Shown piece after piece: positions 33,315 through 40,812 of a stretch of DNA of 49,121 bases. The notes beneath the pieces are model-generated. The model was not told where the DNA came from. It made no database searches and saw only the letters and a program-made list of their open reading frames with translations. The first letter of the stretch is position 1. Every line of letters begins with the position of its first letter. The DNA is from an uncultured Alphaproteobacteria bacterium. Its GTDB lineage: Bacteria; Pseudomonadota; Alphaproteobacteria; RF32; CAG-239. A program made the position numbers and the translations under genes. The stretch is taken from NCBI GenBank assembly GCA_910585375.1, contig CAJUCZ010000014.1, positions 1 through 49,121 on the forward strand. The letters are read 5' to 3'.

Positions 33315-35701
33315 AATTTACATTATCGTGGTTAAAAGAACATTTGGATACGTCGGCGTCGGTTGACGAGATTGCCGGAGCACTGACCAAGATTGGTCTG
33401 GAAGTGGAAGAAGTCGTTAATCCCGCGGCGGCTCTTAAAGATTTTATTACGGCCAAAGTCGAGACTTATGAACATCATCCGGATTCCGACCATCTCGGTT
33501 TGTTATGCGTTAATACCGGAAAGGAAAAGTTGCAAGTCGTTTGCGGCGCGCCGAATTGCAAGCAGGGGCTGGTCGGTATTTTTGCGCAGGTCGGCGTTAC
33601 CATTCCGTGTTATAACGAAAAGCTCAAAGTGGGAAAAATCCGTGGTGTGGAAAGCTTCGGCATGATGTGTTCCGAGAAAGAACTCGGCATTGGCGAAGAT
33701 CATGACGGCATTATTGAGCTTCCGGCGGATACGCCAATCGGACTTTCTGCAGCCGAAGTTTTGAACATTGATCCGGTATTTGAGATTTCGATTACGCCGA
33801 ATCGCGCCGAGTGTCTCGGCGTACGCGGCGTTGCCAGAGATTTGGCGGCTGCCGGCCTCGGTACTTTGAAACCGTTGAAAGTCAAAAAAATCGCAGGCAG
33901 TTTCAAAAGTCCCGTTACGGTCAGCATTGAGGACAAAGAAGCCTGCCCGACTTATGTCGGACGCTATATTAAAGGTGTTAACAACAAGGCCGAAACGCCG
34001 AAATGGATGAAAGACCGTTTGTGTGCCATCGGGCTGCGTTCGATTTCGCCGCTGGTGGATGTGACCAACTATATCAATTATGATTTGGCGCGTCCGCTGC
34101 ATGTTTTTGATGCCGACAAACTGAATGGCAATATTACGGTCAGAATGGCAAAAGACGGCGAGAAGTTTGTTTCTCTGGAAGAAAAAGAATATGCTATGGA
34201 CTGCAAGGCTTTGGGAATTTGTGACGATGACGGGATTCAATGTCTTGGCGGTATTATGGGTGGCGCAGAAAAAGGCTGCGGCGAAGAAACGAAGAATGTT
34301 TTTCTGGAATGCGCTTTGTTTGCACCGGATTGTATTGCCCGTACCGGACGCAAGTATCAGATCGATTCCGACTCACGGTATCGTTATGAGCGCTGGGTTG
34401 ATCCGAAATCCAATATTCTCGGTTCGGACTATGCCACACAGCTGATTACCGAAATTTGCGGCGGCGAGGTTTCTGAAGTTGAGGTTGCCGGCTGCGAAGA
34501 TTGTGCCGAGCGGGTTGCCTATCTGCGTCCGGAGCGGATTAAGAGCCTTATCGGTTTGGACGTTTCCAAAGAAAAGATTGTTGACATTTTGAACAAGCTT
34601 GGTTTTGCAACATCCGAAGAAAACGGAAAAATCAAGGCTGTTTCTCCGACTTGGCGCGGAGATATTGAAGGTGAGCATGATTTGGTGGAAGAAGTCGTAC
34701 GGATGATCGGGCTGGATGAAATTCCGGCGGAATCTTTACCGCATGATAAGTTTCCGAGTCAAGCTTTGACGCCGGTTCAGCGGCGTAATGTGACGGTTAA
34801 GCATGAGCTTGCCTCCCGCGGTATGCTGGAAACTGTGACTTGGAGTTTTACCGATTCAAAAGTGGCGCAGATGTTCCGCAAAGTCGGACAAGAAGCCGTC
34901 CTGTTGTTTAATCCGATAGCATCAGATCTGGATGAAATGCGTCCGTCGGTTTTGCCGAATTTGCTCTTGGCGGTAAAGAACAATATTGCCAAAGGTTACG
35001 GAAATGTTTCTTTGTTTGAGGTCGGACCGCAGTTCTTCGGGCGCAAGCCGAAAGAGCAGGCATTGGTTGCTGCCGGCGTACGTTGCGGTATGACATCTAA
35101 AAAGGTTTGGACAGGCGATGAGCGAATTTATGACGTTTTTGACGCCAAGGCCGATGCGATTGCGGCAATTGCCGCTGCCAACGGGCCGTGGGAAAATGCC
35201 CAGGTGTTCCGCGATGCGCCGGAATATTATCATCCGGGGCGCAGCGGTTCTTTGCGTTTGGGCAAAAACGTGCTGGCTTATTTTGGTGAGATTCATCCGG
35301 CTGTAACCAAAAAACTGGGCATTAAGCAAAGGGTGATGGCTTTTGAGGTGTTTCTTGACAATATTCCGGAGCCGCGTGCGGTTCAAGGTAAAGCCCGCAA
35401 AAAGCTTGAGCTTTATCAGTTCCAGCCGCTGGACAAGGATTTGGCCTTTGTTATGAACAAAGACGTGAAGGCCAGCGATGTGATTGCCGCGGCCAAAAAT
35501 GCCGATCGTGTTCATATTACCGATGTTCGGATTTTTGACGTCTATGAAGGTGAAAATCTGCCGGAGGGCAAAAAGTCTCTGGCTTTGTCCGTGACCTTCC
35601 AGCCGATTGAAAATACTTTTACCGACAAAGATATTGAAGGGCTGATGAATAAGGTGATTGACGAGGTCAAGAAGAAAACCGGCGGTGAATTAAGAGCCTA
35701 A
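33311..35701 (+). CDS. pheT: Phenylalanyl-tRNA synthetase beta subunit
   Basis: 796 residues, normal length. The N-terminal tRNA-binding (EMAP-like) domain (about 40-150, HPDSDHLGLL, VCGAPNC), the B3/B4 editing domain, the B5 domain, the class II-like core and the C-terminal anticodon-binding FDX-ACB domain (FQPLDKDLAFVMNKDV, FTDKDIEGLM) occur in order. Overlaps pheS by 4 nt with GGAGGAGCAAG as ribosome site. Confidence 0.97.
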   Translation: MKFTLSWLKEHLDTSASVDEIAGALTKIGLEVEEVVNPAAALKDFITAKVETYEHHPDSDHLGLLCVNTGKEKLQVVCGAPNCKQGLVGIFAQVGVTIPCYNEKLKVGKIRGVESFGMMCSEKELGIGEDHDGIIELPADTPIGLSAAEVLNIDPVFEISITPNRAECLGVRGVARDLAAAGLGTLKPLKVKKIAGSFKSPVTVSIEDKEACPTYVGRYIKGVNNKAETPKWMKDRLCAIGLRSISPLVDVTNYINYDLARPLHVFDADKLNGNITVRMAKDGEKFVSLEEKEYAMDCKALGICDDDGIQCLGGIMGGAEKGCGEETKNVFLECALFAPDCIARTGRKYQIDSDSRYRYERWVDPKSNILGSDYATQLITEICGGEVSEVEVAGCEDCAERVAYLRPERIKSLIGLDVSKEKIVDILNKLGFATSEENGKIKAVSPTWRGDIEGEHDLVEEVVRMIGLDEIPAESLPHDKFPSQALTPVQRRNVTVKHELASRGMLETVTWSFTDSKVAQMFRKVGQEAVLLFNPIASDLDEMRPSVLPNLLLAVKNNIAKGYGNVSLFEVGPQFFGRKPKEQALVAAGVRCGMTSKKVWTGDERIYDVFDAKADAIAAIAAANGPWENAQVFRDAPEYYHPGRSGSLRLGKNVLAYFGEIHPAVTKKLGIKQRVMAFEVFLDNIPEPRAVQGKARKKLELYQFQPLDKDLAFVMNKDVKASDVIAAAKNADRVHITDVRIFDVYEGENLPEGKKSLALSVTFQPIENTFTDKDIEGLMNKVIDEVKKKTGGELRA

Positions 35702-35707
35702 GGCCAT

Positions 35708-35741
35708 AAAAAAAGGATTGCTTTTCAGCAATCCTTTTTTT
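35708..35741. terminator. Bidirectional terminator after pheT
   Basis: AAAAAAAGGATTGC pairs with GCAATCCTTTTTTT. It lies between pheT and the convergent minus-strand orphan. Confidence 0.93.
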
Positions 35742-35783
35742 GTAATGTCCGCGTATTTGATATACGGGAGATTTTTATGGAAA

Positions 35784-37052
35784 TTAACCGAATCTGAAAA
35801 AGTTTTTGACTTTTTGCCAAAATTCTTCCCACCGGTATTTGTTGTAAGCCTCTTGTCCTTCCTGATATTTAAAGCCGTATTTTTGACCGTAATATAAAAC
35901 AAGGGCTTTTCTGTCAGGTTCCTGATATGCCAGAAGAGACTTTTGCAGTTCAAAGGGAAGTTCTTCTTTTTCAATCAACATTTGTGTGATTTCCGGATTT
36001 CTTATGCTCAATAGGATAAAGATTATTCTGTATCCGAGATTTTTGAAATGAGGAAGAAGAGTTTTTGTTCCGTTGACTTTTTTACTTTCTGCAAAAAATA
36101 CCAATCCGTCCAGACAATAATATTTCTGCGGGATGTATCTCAGGACCTCTTCATTAGCCGTTTTAAACAAATACCGAACCACTGTATTATCAAAGACGTT
36201 TAGCTTTTGCAGCATTCTGGCTGTCGGAACCGCCAGTTGGTCAGGATAGAGGTCTATTGCCAGTTTTAGTGATTCCTTTTGCGAATCCGTTTTTAACGCA
36301 GATTTCACAAATTTTTCGAACAATTCTTCATTCCCGCAAATGTCAACCCAGTCGCATTCGTACATGGTAATTTCGCCGATGTATGATGCAAGATTTGGAT
36401 CATCCTTCACCAGTTGGTAGTCTACATTATATTGGGATGTGTAGGCTTTCATCAATTCGGGATAGGGCAGAAGTTGTAATATTTCATTATCCTCAAATCC
36501 GTAAAAATCCCCGTTGTTGTTTATGTAAAGCAACAAAAGCCGGCGGCTTTGTTCGTCTTTGAGCAACAAGTTTATATTGTAGAGCGTTTCGCATTCCAGA
36601 CAATATTTTTGTTTGTCTTGCTCGGTTCCTCGGGTGAGGATGATTTCCTCCGCGTTTTCGTCAAGGTCAGAGCCGTTTTCTAACAAAATGCCGATGTATT
36701 CCGTTCCGTCCGGCCGGTTGAGCACGATTTTGCTTTCATCGACAGAAGGACTTGTTTCGCGGATTATGGCCAAAACAATGTCTTTTCCGGCGGATTGCAG
36801 CATTTGTTTGCGCAGCCGCACATCGATGTTGATAACTTCTACATATCTTTGAATAAACTCCGGCGACCAGGTGGCAACCATCAGATCTTCAAGGATGAAG
36901 TGCATCGGATGCATTGTTTTAAGCCATGCGTCAAACTTTTTGTAGTCCTTTTTCAGAATCATTTCCAAGTCATTGCGGAAATCTTCATCTTTGGATACAC
37001 TGTTCAAAAACAGTTTTAATTCCTGAGGTGACAAAGTCAGATTTTTTTCCAT
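35784..37052 (-). CDS. Orphan protein, 422 aa, helical, unknown
   Basis: Leu- and Glu-rich soluble protein that appears helical throughout, with repeated short helices (for example EEVLRYIPQKYYCLDGL, NPEITQMLIEKEELP) that suggest a helical-repeat scaffold. No signal peptide, no membrane segment, no catalytic motif seen. There is no Shine-Dalgarno; the leader is A/T-rich with TTATTAACACTTATT. The gene sits alone between pheT and the divergent lpxA. Confidence 0.65.
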   Translation of the reverse strand: MEKNLTLSPQELKLFLNSVSKDEDFRNDLEMILKKDYKKFDAWLKTMHPMHFILEDLMVATWSPEFIQRYVEVINIDVRLRKQMLQSAGKDIVLAIIRETSPSVDESKIVLNRPDGTEYIGILLENGSDLDENAEEIILTRGTEQDKQKYCLECETLYNINLLLKDEQSRRLLLLYINNNGDFYGFEDNEILQLLPYPELMKAYTSQYNVDYQLVKDDPNLASYIGEITMYECDWVDICGNEELFEKFVKSALKTDSQKESLKLAIDLYPDQLAVPTARMLQKLNVFDNTVVRYLFKTANEEVLRYIPQKYYCLDGLVFFAESKKVNGTKTLLPHFKNLGYRIIFILLSIRNPEITQMLIEKEELPFELQKSLLAYQEPDRKALVLYYGQKYGFKYQEGQEAYNKYRWEEFWQKVKNFFRFG

Positions 37053-37093
37053 AACGTTATTTTAATAAGTGTTAATAATTTTTTATCAAAAGT

Positions 37094-37122
37094 AGAGTAT
37101 CATATTTTTGTCTAATTGTCAA
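37094..37122 (-). promoter_or_regulatory. Promoter of the 422-aa orphan
   Basis: Minus strand TTGACA, 17 bp, TACTCT; the -10 is a weak match. Confidence 0.45.
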
Positions 37123-37150
37123 CCTGTAATAATTTGTAAGATTTGTTGTG

Positions 37151-37178
37151 TTTACGTCAGGCAAGAATTGTTTATAAT
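37151..37178 (+). promoter_or_regulatory. Promoter of lpxA
   Basis: TTTACG, 16 bp, TATAAT; about 36 nt before the lpxA start, divergent from the orphan promoter. Confidence 0.65.
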
Positions 37179-37214
37179 GGCAGCATGAACCAATTTTTTT
37201 TGAAAGGAAATTTC

Positions 37215-38045
37215 ATGTCTAATATCCATCCGTCAGCAGTGGTCGAAAAAGGTGCTAAAATTGCGGACAGCGCAATTGTCGGGCCGTTTTGCTATATCAG
37301 CGGAAATGCCGTTATCGGCGAAAAAGTAAATTTGATTGCGCGTGTGACAATTTTGGGGAACACCACAATCGGCGATGAAACGGTTGTGTTTCCGGGAGCT
37401 GTTCTCGGCGGCGGGCCGCAAGATCATGGCAATGAATTTCAGCCGGATGCAAAGCTGGTTATCGGCAAGCGCAATGTTATTCGCGAGAATGTAACGATGC
37501 AGTGCGGCACGCCGAAAGGACAAACGCCGCCGGAAGACGGTTCTGAGCCGCAGAAGCTGATTACGATTGTCGGTGATGACGGAATGTTTATGGTAAATTC
37601 CCACGTGGCGCATGACTGTGTGGTCGGCAATGGCGTGATTATGACCAATAACGCGGTTATCGGCGGCCATACGCGGTTGGGAGACGGGTGTATTCTGGGC
37701 GGAAATTCTGCTGTTCATCAGTTTTGCCGTATCGGGCGCAAGGCGATGATCGGCGGTATGACCGGCGTGGCGCGCGATGTGATTCCGTTTGCCATTGTTA
37801 CCGGTGACCGCGGTAAGCTGCGCGGACTGAACCAGATTGGCATGAAGCGCGGCGGAATGTCGGAAGCGGAAGTTAAAGCTGCGACCCGTGCTTATATGTT
37901 TATTTTCAAAGGCAAAGAAGGCCGTTTGGAAGAACGTGTTGCGCAGGCTAAAGAAAAATTCAAAGATAATGCCATTGTTCAAGAGCAGATTAGGTTTATT
38001 GAGATGGCGGTGCATGACCGGCGTAATCTCCTCACCGCAGAGTAA
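37215..38045 (+). CDS. lpxA: UDP-N-acetylglucosamine acyltransferase
   Basis: First enzyme of lipid A synthesis (adds 3-hydroxyacyl to UDP-GlcNAc). 276 residues from the ATG at 37215, with GAAAGGAAATTTC upstream. Left-handed beta-helix hexapeptides run from HPSAVVEKGAKI to GMTGVARDV; the catalytic His lies in HVAHDC (about 130-135), and GGPQDHGNE is conserved. A short insertion (about 100-113, PKGQTPPEDG) follows the QCGT segment. The C-terminal helical part is normal. Usually lpxI and lpxB follow directly; here they are separated from lpxA by a repeat array and a kinase-like gene. Confidence 0.96.
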   Translation: MSNIHPSAVVEKGAKIADSAIVGPFCYISGNAVIGEKVNLIARVTILGNTTIGDETVVFPGAVLGGGPQDHGNEFQPDAKLVIGKRNVIRENVTMQCGTPKGQTPPEDGSEPQKLITIVGDDGMFMVNSHVAHDCVVGNGVIMTNNAVIGGHTRLGDGCILGGNSAVHQFCRIGRKAMIGGMTGVARDVIPFAIVTGDRGKLRGLNQIGMKRGGMSEAEVKAATRAYMFIFKGKEGRLEERVAQAKEKFKDNAIVQEQIRFIEMAVHDRRNLLTAE

Positions 38046-38166
38046 AAACGCGCAATACGGACGCCTAATACAGAAAAAGAAAATCCGGCTAAGTTACGTA
38101 CGTTTATGTACGCGCCTGTCGCCGGATTTTCTTTTTCTTATTATCCGTCGCGTCTATCGCGTTTTT
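38044..38166. repeat. GTAC-core palindrome 1 of the lpxA-lpxI array
   Basis: Runs from AAAAACGCG to CGCGTTTTT. The ~40-nt arms pair (inner arm GAAAAAGAAAATCCGGC with GCCGGATTTTCTTTTTC). Core TAAGTTACGTAC-GTTTAT-GTACGCGCCTGTC. It begins one base before the end of the lpxA stop and could act as its terminator. Confidence 0.75.
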
Positions 38167-38230
38167 TACAGCGGCCTGAAGGAATGCTCATGTACTACTT
38201 TGTACACTCCGCTTTCTTCACCCTAAAATC
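38163..38230. repeat. GTAC-core palindrome 2
   Basis: Starts TTTTTACAGCGGCCTGAAGG. Core GCTCATGTAC-TACTTT-GTACACTCCGC; arms TGAAGGAATGC and GCTTTCTTCA pair imperfectly. Confidence 0.6.
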
Positions 38231-38254
38231 TTATTATTTCTCTCGTTCTCCCCA

Positions 38255-38352
38255 TTTTTACAGCGGCTTGTGGTCGGTCAAGTTTGCGTTTCAAAATTCT
38301 CATGTACCTTTTTTGTACATGTCGAATTTTGCTCCACAAATAGCCCCGGCCT
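38255..38352. repeat. GTAC-core palindrome 3
   Basis: Starts TTTTTACAGCGGCTTGTGG. Inner arms CAAAATTC / GAATTTTG flank TC-ATGTAC-CTTTTTT-GTACAT-GTC; outer GGCTTGTGG pairs with CCACAAATAGCC. Confidence 0.75.
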
Positions 38353-38365
38353 TTATCAAACTTTT

Positions 38366-38500
38366 TAGTAAAAACGCGCTCTGTGGTCATCTGATACAGA
38401 AAAAAGAATTTTAGCTAAGTCATGTACCACCATGTACACGCCTGTCGCTAAAATTCTTTTTTCTTATTATCTGACTTAGGCATCCAGGCTCGCTTCGGTT
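38366..38500. repeat. GTAC-core palindrome 4
   Basis: Starts AAAAACGCGCTCTG. Arms AGAAAAAAGAATTTTAGC / GCTAAAATTCTTTTTTCT pair. Core TAAGTCATGTAC-CACC-ATGTACACGCCTGTC, the same core type as palindrome 1 but with arms of different sequence. Confidence 0.75.
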
Positions 38501-38547
38501 GCTAACGCCTTCCTTGCTTGCCAAGATGTTCCAAAGAGCTTGCAGAT

Positions 38548-38575
38548 AAAAACAACCGGAGCAGCGGTTGTTTTT
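38548..38575. terminator. Perfect hairpin with A and T runs inside the array
   Basis: AAAAACAACCG and CGGTTGTTTTT pair around GAGCAG. It looks like a bidirectional terminator but no gene abuts it. Confidence 0.6.
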
Positions 38576-38591
38576 GCTTAGCGCTTATATC

Positions 38592-38690
38592 GCGTTTTTA
38601 CAGCGGCCTGAAGGGATGCTCATACTTGTTCTTTTTCTTCTCGTGTAGCTGGTTGTACACGTCGGCGAAAAAGGACGGCGCAGCACAAGC
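38592..38690. repeat. GTAC-core palindrome 5
   Basis: Starts CGTTTTTACAGCGGCCTGAAG, near-identical to the start of palindrome 2. Core CTCGTGTAGCTGGTTGTACACGTCGGC split as CTCGTGTA and TGTACACGTCG; arms CTTGTTCTTTTTC and GAAAAAGGAC...CACAAG pair in part. Confidence 0.6.
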
Positions 38691-38691
38691 T

Positions 38692-38808
38692 CTTATCAAA
38701 CTTTTTAATAAAAACGCGCAATACGGGCGTCTGATCCGGAAAAGGAAAATCCGGTAACAGTTGCATGCATAAAGTGCTTAGCCGGATTTTTTTTATCTGT
38801 TTTTTAGT
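38692..38808. repeat. Repeat unit 6, core replaced
   Basis: Starts TTATCAAACTTTTTAATAAAAACGCG, split in shared words TTATCAAACTTTTTA (also at 38352) and AAAAACGCGCAATACGG (also at 38045). Arms GAAAATCCGG / CCGGATTTTTTT pair, but the GTAC core is replaced by TTGCATGCATAAAG. Confidence 0.55.
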
Positions 38809-38849
38809 AAGAATGAAATGTGATGGGTTTTTTTGATAAATAATCTTCT

Positions 38850-38877
38850 TTGCAGAGTGAAGAGAATGAGATATACT
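38850..38877 (+). promoter_or_regulatory. Promoter of the phosphotransferase-fold gene
   Basis: TTGCAG, 16 bp, TATACT, 27 nt before the ATG. Confidence 0.7.
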
Positions 38878-38903
38878 GTTAAGAAAATACAGGAGATTTT
38901 AAT

Positions 38904-39875
38904 ATGCAGAGCTGGAAGGAAATTATCGAACGAGCTGAAAAACTGGGAGAAGGGAAAAATTCTGCGGCTTATAAAAGCGGCGATTATATTATTCGGGTTC
39001 CGATACAGGAACGGGCCAGACGAGGGTATTTGAAAGAGGCGGAATATTCTCAAACATTTCAACGCTCTGATGATGAGTTTTTGAAATCCCTTTTACCGGA
39101 TGTGCAATATATAAAAGAAAACGGATTTGAGGGAGCCTTTCACTTGGAATTGAAAGGAAAAACCTGTATTGACGGCAAAGATCGCAGTGGGGATAATCTT
39201 CATTTTGAAGATTTGTCCGGCTTGCAAAAAAGTATTCTGGCTTCTGAGGTCGGACAGTTTTTAGCACATTTGCACAATTTTCCGGTTCAGGGTTTTGAGG
39301 TTTCCGAACAGGTAGGGTTTCAGTTTGAAACTTTGCCTGATTTGCAACAGCGAAATGCGGCGTTTTATGCCCAAAAGGGAATAGATTATCATTCTCCTGA
39401 CAAGAAAAACGATAATCTGGTGGTCTGTCATAACGATTTTCACGGCGGTAATATGGCACTGAATGATAAAGCGCAGAGTGCCGGTGTGTTAAACGGGGTT
39501 TTTGATTTGGGGGAAATGGGGCTGAATGTTCCCGCCAAGGATTTTATGACGCTTTATTCCGGTTATGGCAGAGCTTTTGTCAGAGAATGTCTGGACAGTT
39601 ATAATGAGGTAGCAAAACAAAAAATGTCTATGGAAGAATTGGATTATCATTTTTTGAACAAAATGGCTGAGTGGTATTCTTATTTTGAAAAAGAAAAGCC
39701 GGAGAGGCTGGGTATGGTGGAAGATAGGTTGAAAGATTTTTCTGCAGACAAACGGAAAGAAGCTTTGGATAAAATGCAGGTCTTATCGGGGCGGAAGTCG
39801 GAAAAGCATAGAAAAGCAGCTAGATCATCGGGAAATGTTTGCCGGCGGAATGTTTTATATGGACGGGAAATGTAA
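38904..39875 (+). CDS. Phosphotransferase-fold kinase (APH/choline-kinase type)
   Basis: 323 residues. The kinase catalytic loop reads CHNDFHGGNM near 174-184 (His-x-Asp-x4-Asn form), and the metal-binding Asp is in VFDLGEMG near 199-206. The N-terminal lobe has GEGKNSAAYKSGDYIIRVP, a glycine-loop-like start. A basic, low-complexity C-terminus (about 295-323) looks extra. CAGGAGATTTT gives a good ribosome site. The substrate could be a small alcohol, sugar, aminoglycoside or protein; nothing in the sequence decides. It lies between the palindrome array and lpxI. Confidence 0.8.
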   Translation: MQSWKEIIERAEKLGEGKNSAAYKSGDYIIRVPIQERARRGYLKEAEYSQTFQRSDDEFLKSLLPDVQYIKENGFEGAFHLELKGKTCIDGKDRSGDNLHFEDLSGLQKSILASEVGQFLAHLHNFPVQGFEVSEQVGFQFETLPDLQQRNAAFYAQKGIDYHSPDKKNDNLVVCHNDFHGGNMALNDKAQSAGVLNGVFDLGEMGLNVPAKDFMTLYSGYGRAFVRECLDSYNEVAKQKMSMEELDYHFLNKMAEWYSYFEKEKPERLGMVEDRLKDFSADKRKEALDKMQVLSGRKSEKHRKAARSSGNVCRRNVLYGREM

Positions 39876-39901
39876 ACGCATATTTCTTTTTTATTTTTAA
39901 T

Positions 39902-39948
39902 GAAAGAATAATTTTTCTATGTTATAGAAGAGTTATTCTTTCTTTTTA
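39902..39948 (+). terminator. Two-part hairpin before lpxI
   Basis: GAAAGAATAA / TTATTCTTTC with an inner stem TTCTAT-GTT-ATAGAA, followed by T-rich sequence. Likely terminator of the kinase gene; it ends about 10 nt before lpxI, which has no clear Shine-Dalgarno. Confidence 0.75.
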
Positions 39949-39957
39949 TTTGGAATT

Positions 39958-40812
39958 ATGATGACTGAGAATGCAAAAAAATTAGGGATTATTGCCGGCG
40001 GCGGGGCTATTCCGAAGATGTTGATTGAGCATTGCCGCAAAAGCGGCCGGCCGTATTTTGTGCTTGCGATTGAGGGAAATGCCGATAAAGAAATTATGAC
40101 CGGAGATGTGCCGCATCTTTGGATCAGAATCGGGCAGGCCGGCAGCGGTTTTAAAAAATTCGCCGAGGAAAAAGTGCAGGAAGTCGTGATGATCGGCACA
40201 ATACGTCGTCCGAGTTTTTCTGATTTGGTGCCGGATTGGAAGACAACGGCATTTTTTGCCAAGGTCGGGATGAAGGCTTTGGGCGATGACGGAATATTGC
40301 GTGCGCTGGTTAAAGAAATCGAATCCGAGGGAATGATTGTCCGCGGGATTCATGAGGTTATTCCCGAACTGCTGGTAAAGGAAGGCGTGTTGGGCAAAAT
40401 CAGGCCTGATAAACAGGCTGTGGCGGATATTCGGCGCGGAATTGAGGTCGTGACAGAACTCGGGCGGCTGGATATCGGGCAGGGCGCTGTTGTTCAGCAA
40501 GGGCTGGTGCTGGCCGTGGAAGCGATTGAGGGGACTGACAAGATGTTGCTGCGTTGTTGTGATTACAAGCGCAAAGGGGCGGGCGGCGTTTTGATCAAGT
40601 TGCGCAAGCCGCAGCAGGATATGCGGATTGATTTGCCGACTTTCGGCGTGCGCACAATAGAAAATGCACATAAGTCAGGGCTGCGCGGTGTGGCTTTGCA
40701 TGCCGGAAACGGTTTGATTGTTGATGAAGCCGAGGCAATTAAACTGGCAGACAGGTTAGGGCTTTTTGTTGTCGGCGTGAATCCGGCTGATGATAAGTGG
40801 AAGGAGGCGTAA
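39958..40812 (+). CDS. lpxI: UDP-2,3-diacylglucosamine diphosphatase LpxI
   Basis: Cleaves UDP-2,3-diacylglucosamine to lipid X and UMP; alphaproteobacteria use LpxI in place of LpxH. 284 residues. The N-terminal domain starts KLGIIAGGGAIPKMLIEHC; further conserved segments are GTIRRPSFSDL, GDDGILRALV, EGTDKMLLRC, and LPTFGVRTIENAHKSGL near the end. Two ATGs stand in tandem (39958 and 39961); either could serve, and no ribosome site decides. The stop TAA overlaps the lpxB ATG by one base. Confidence 0.95.
   Translation: MMTENAKKLGIIAGGGAIPKMLIEHCRKSGRPYFVLAIEGNADKEIMTGDVPHLWIRIGQAGSGFKKFAEEKVQEVVMIGTIRRPSFSDLVPDWKTTAFFAKVGMKALGDDGILRALVKEIESEGMIVRGIHEVIPELLVKEGVLGKIRPDKQAVADIRRGIEVVTELGRLDIGQGAVVQQGLVLAVEAIEGTDKMLLRCCDYKRKGAGGVLIKLRKPQQDMRIDLPTFGVRTIENAHKSGLRGVALHAGNGLIVDEAEAIKLADRLGLFVVGVNPADDKWKEA

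Noticed and set aside
38044..38166. Rickettsia palindromic element (RPE)
   Set aside because: Size and palindromy are similar, but I cannot match the sequence to an RPE family, and RPE arms are conserved between copies.
38106..38757. Decayed genes encoding repeated peptides such as KNAQYGRLIQKK
   Set aside because: The repeated peptides come from the repeated DNA words read in a frame; frames are short, lack ribosome sites and sit on hairpin arms.
38044..38808. CRISPR array
   Set aside because: Units are long palindromes of unequal length without uniform spacers, and no cas gene is present.
38044..38808. Integron attC sites
   Set aside because: attC sites keep conserved ends (AAC/GTT) and a variable apex; here the apex is conserved. 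No integrase gene is present.
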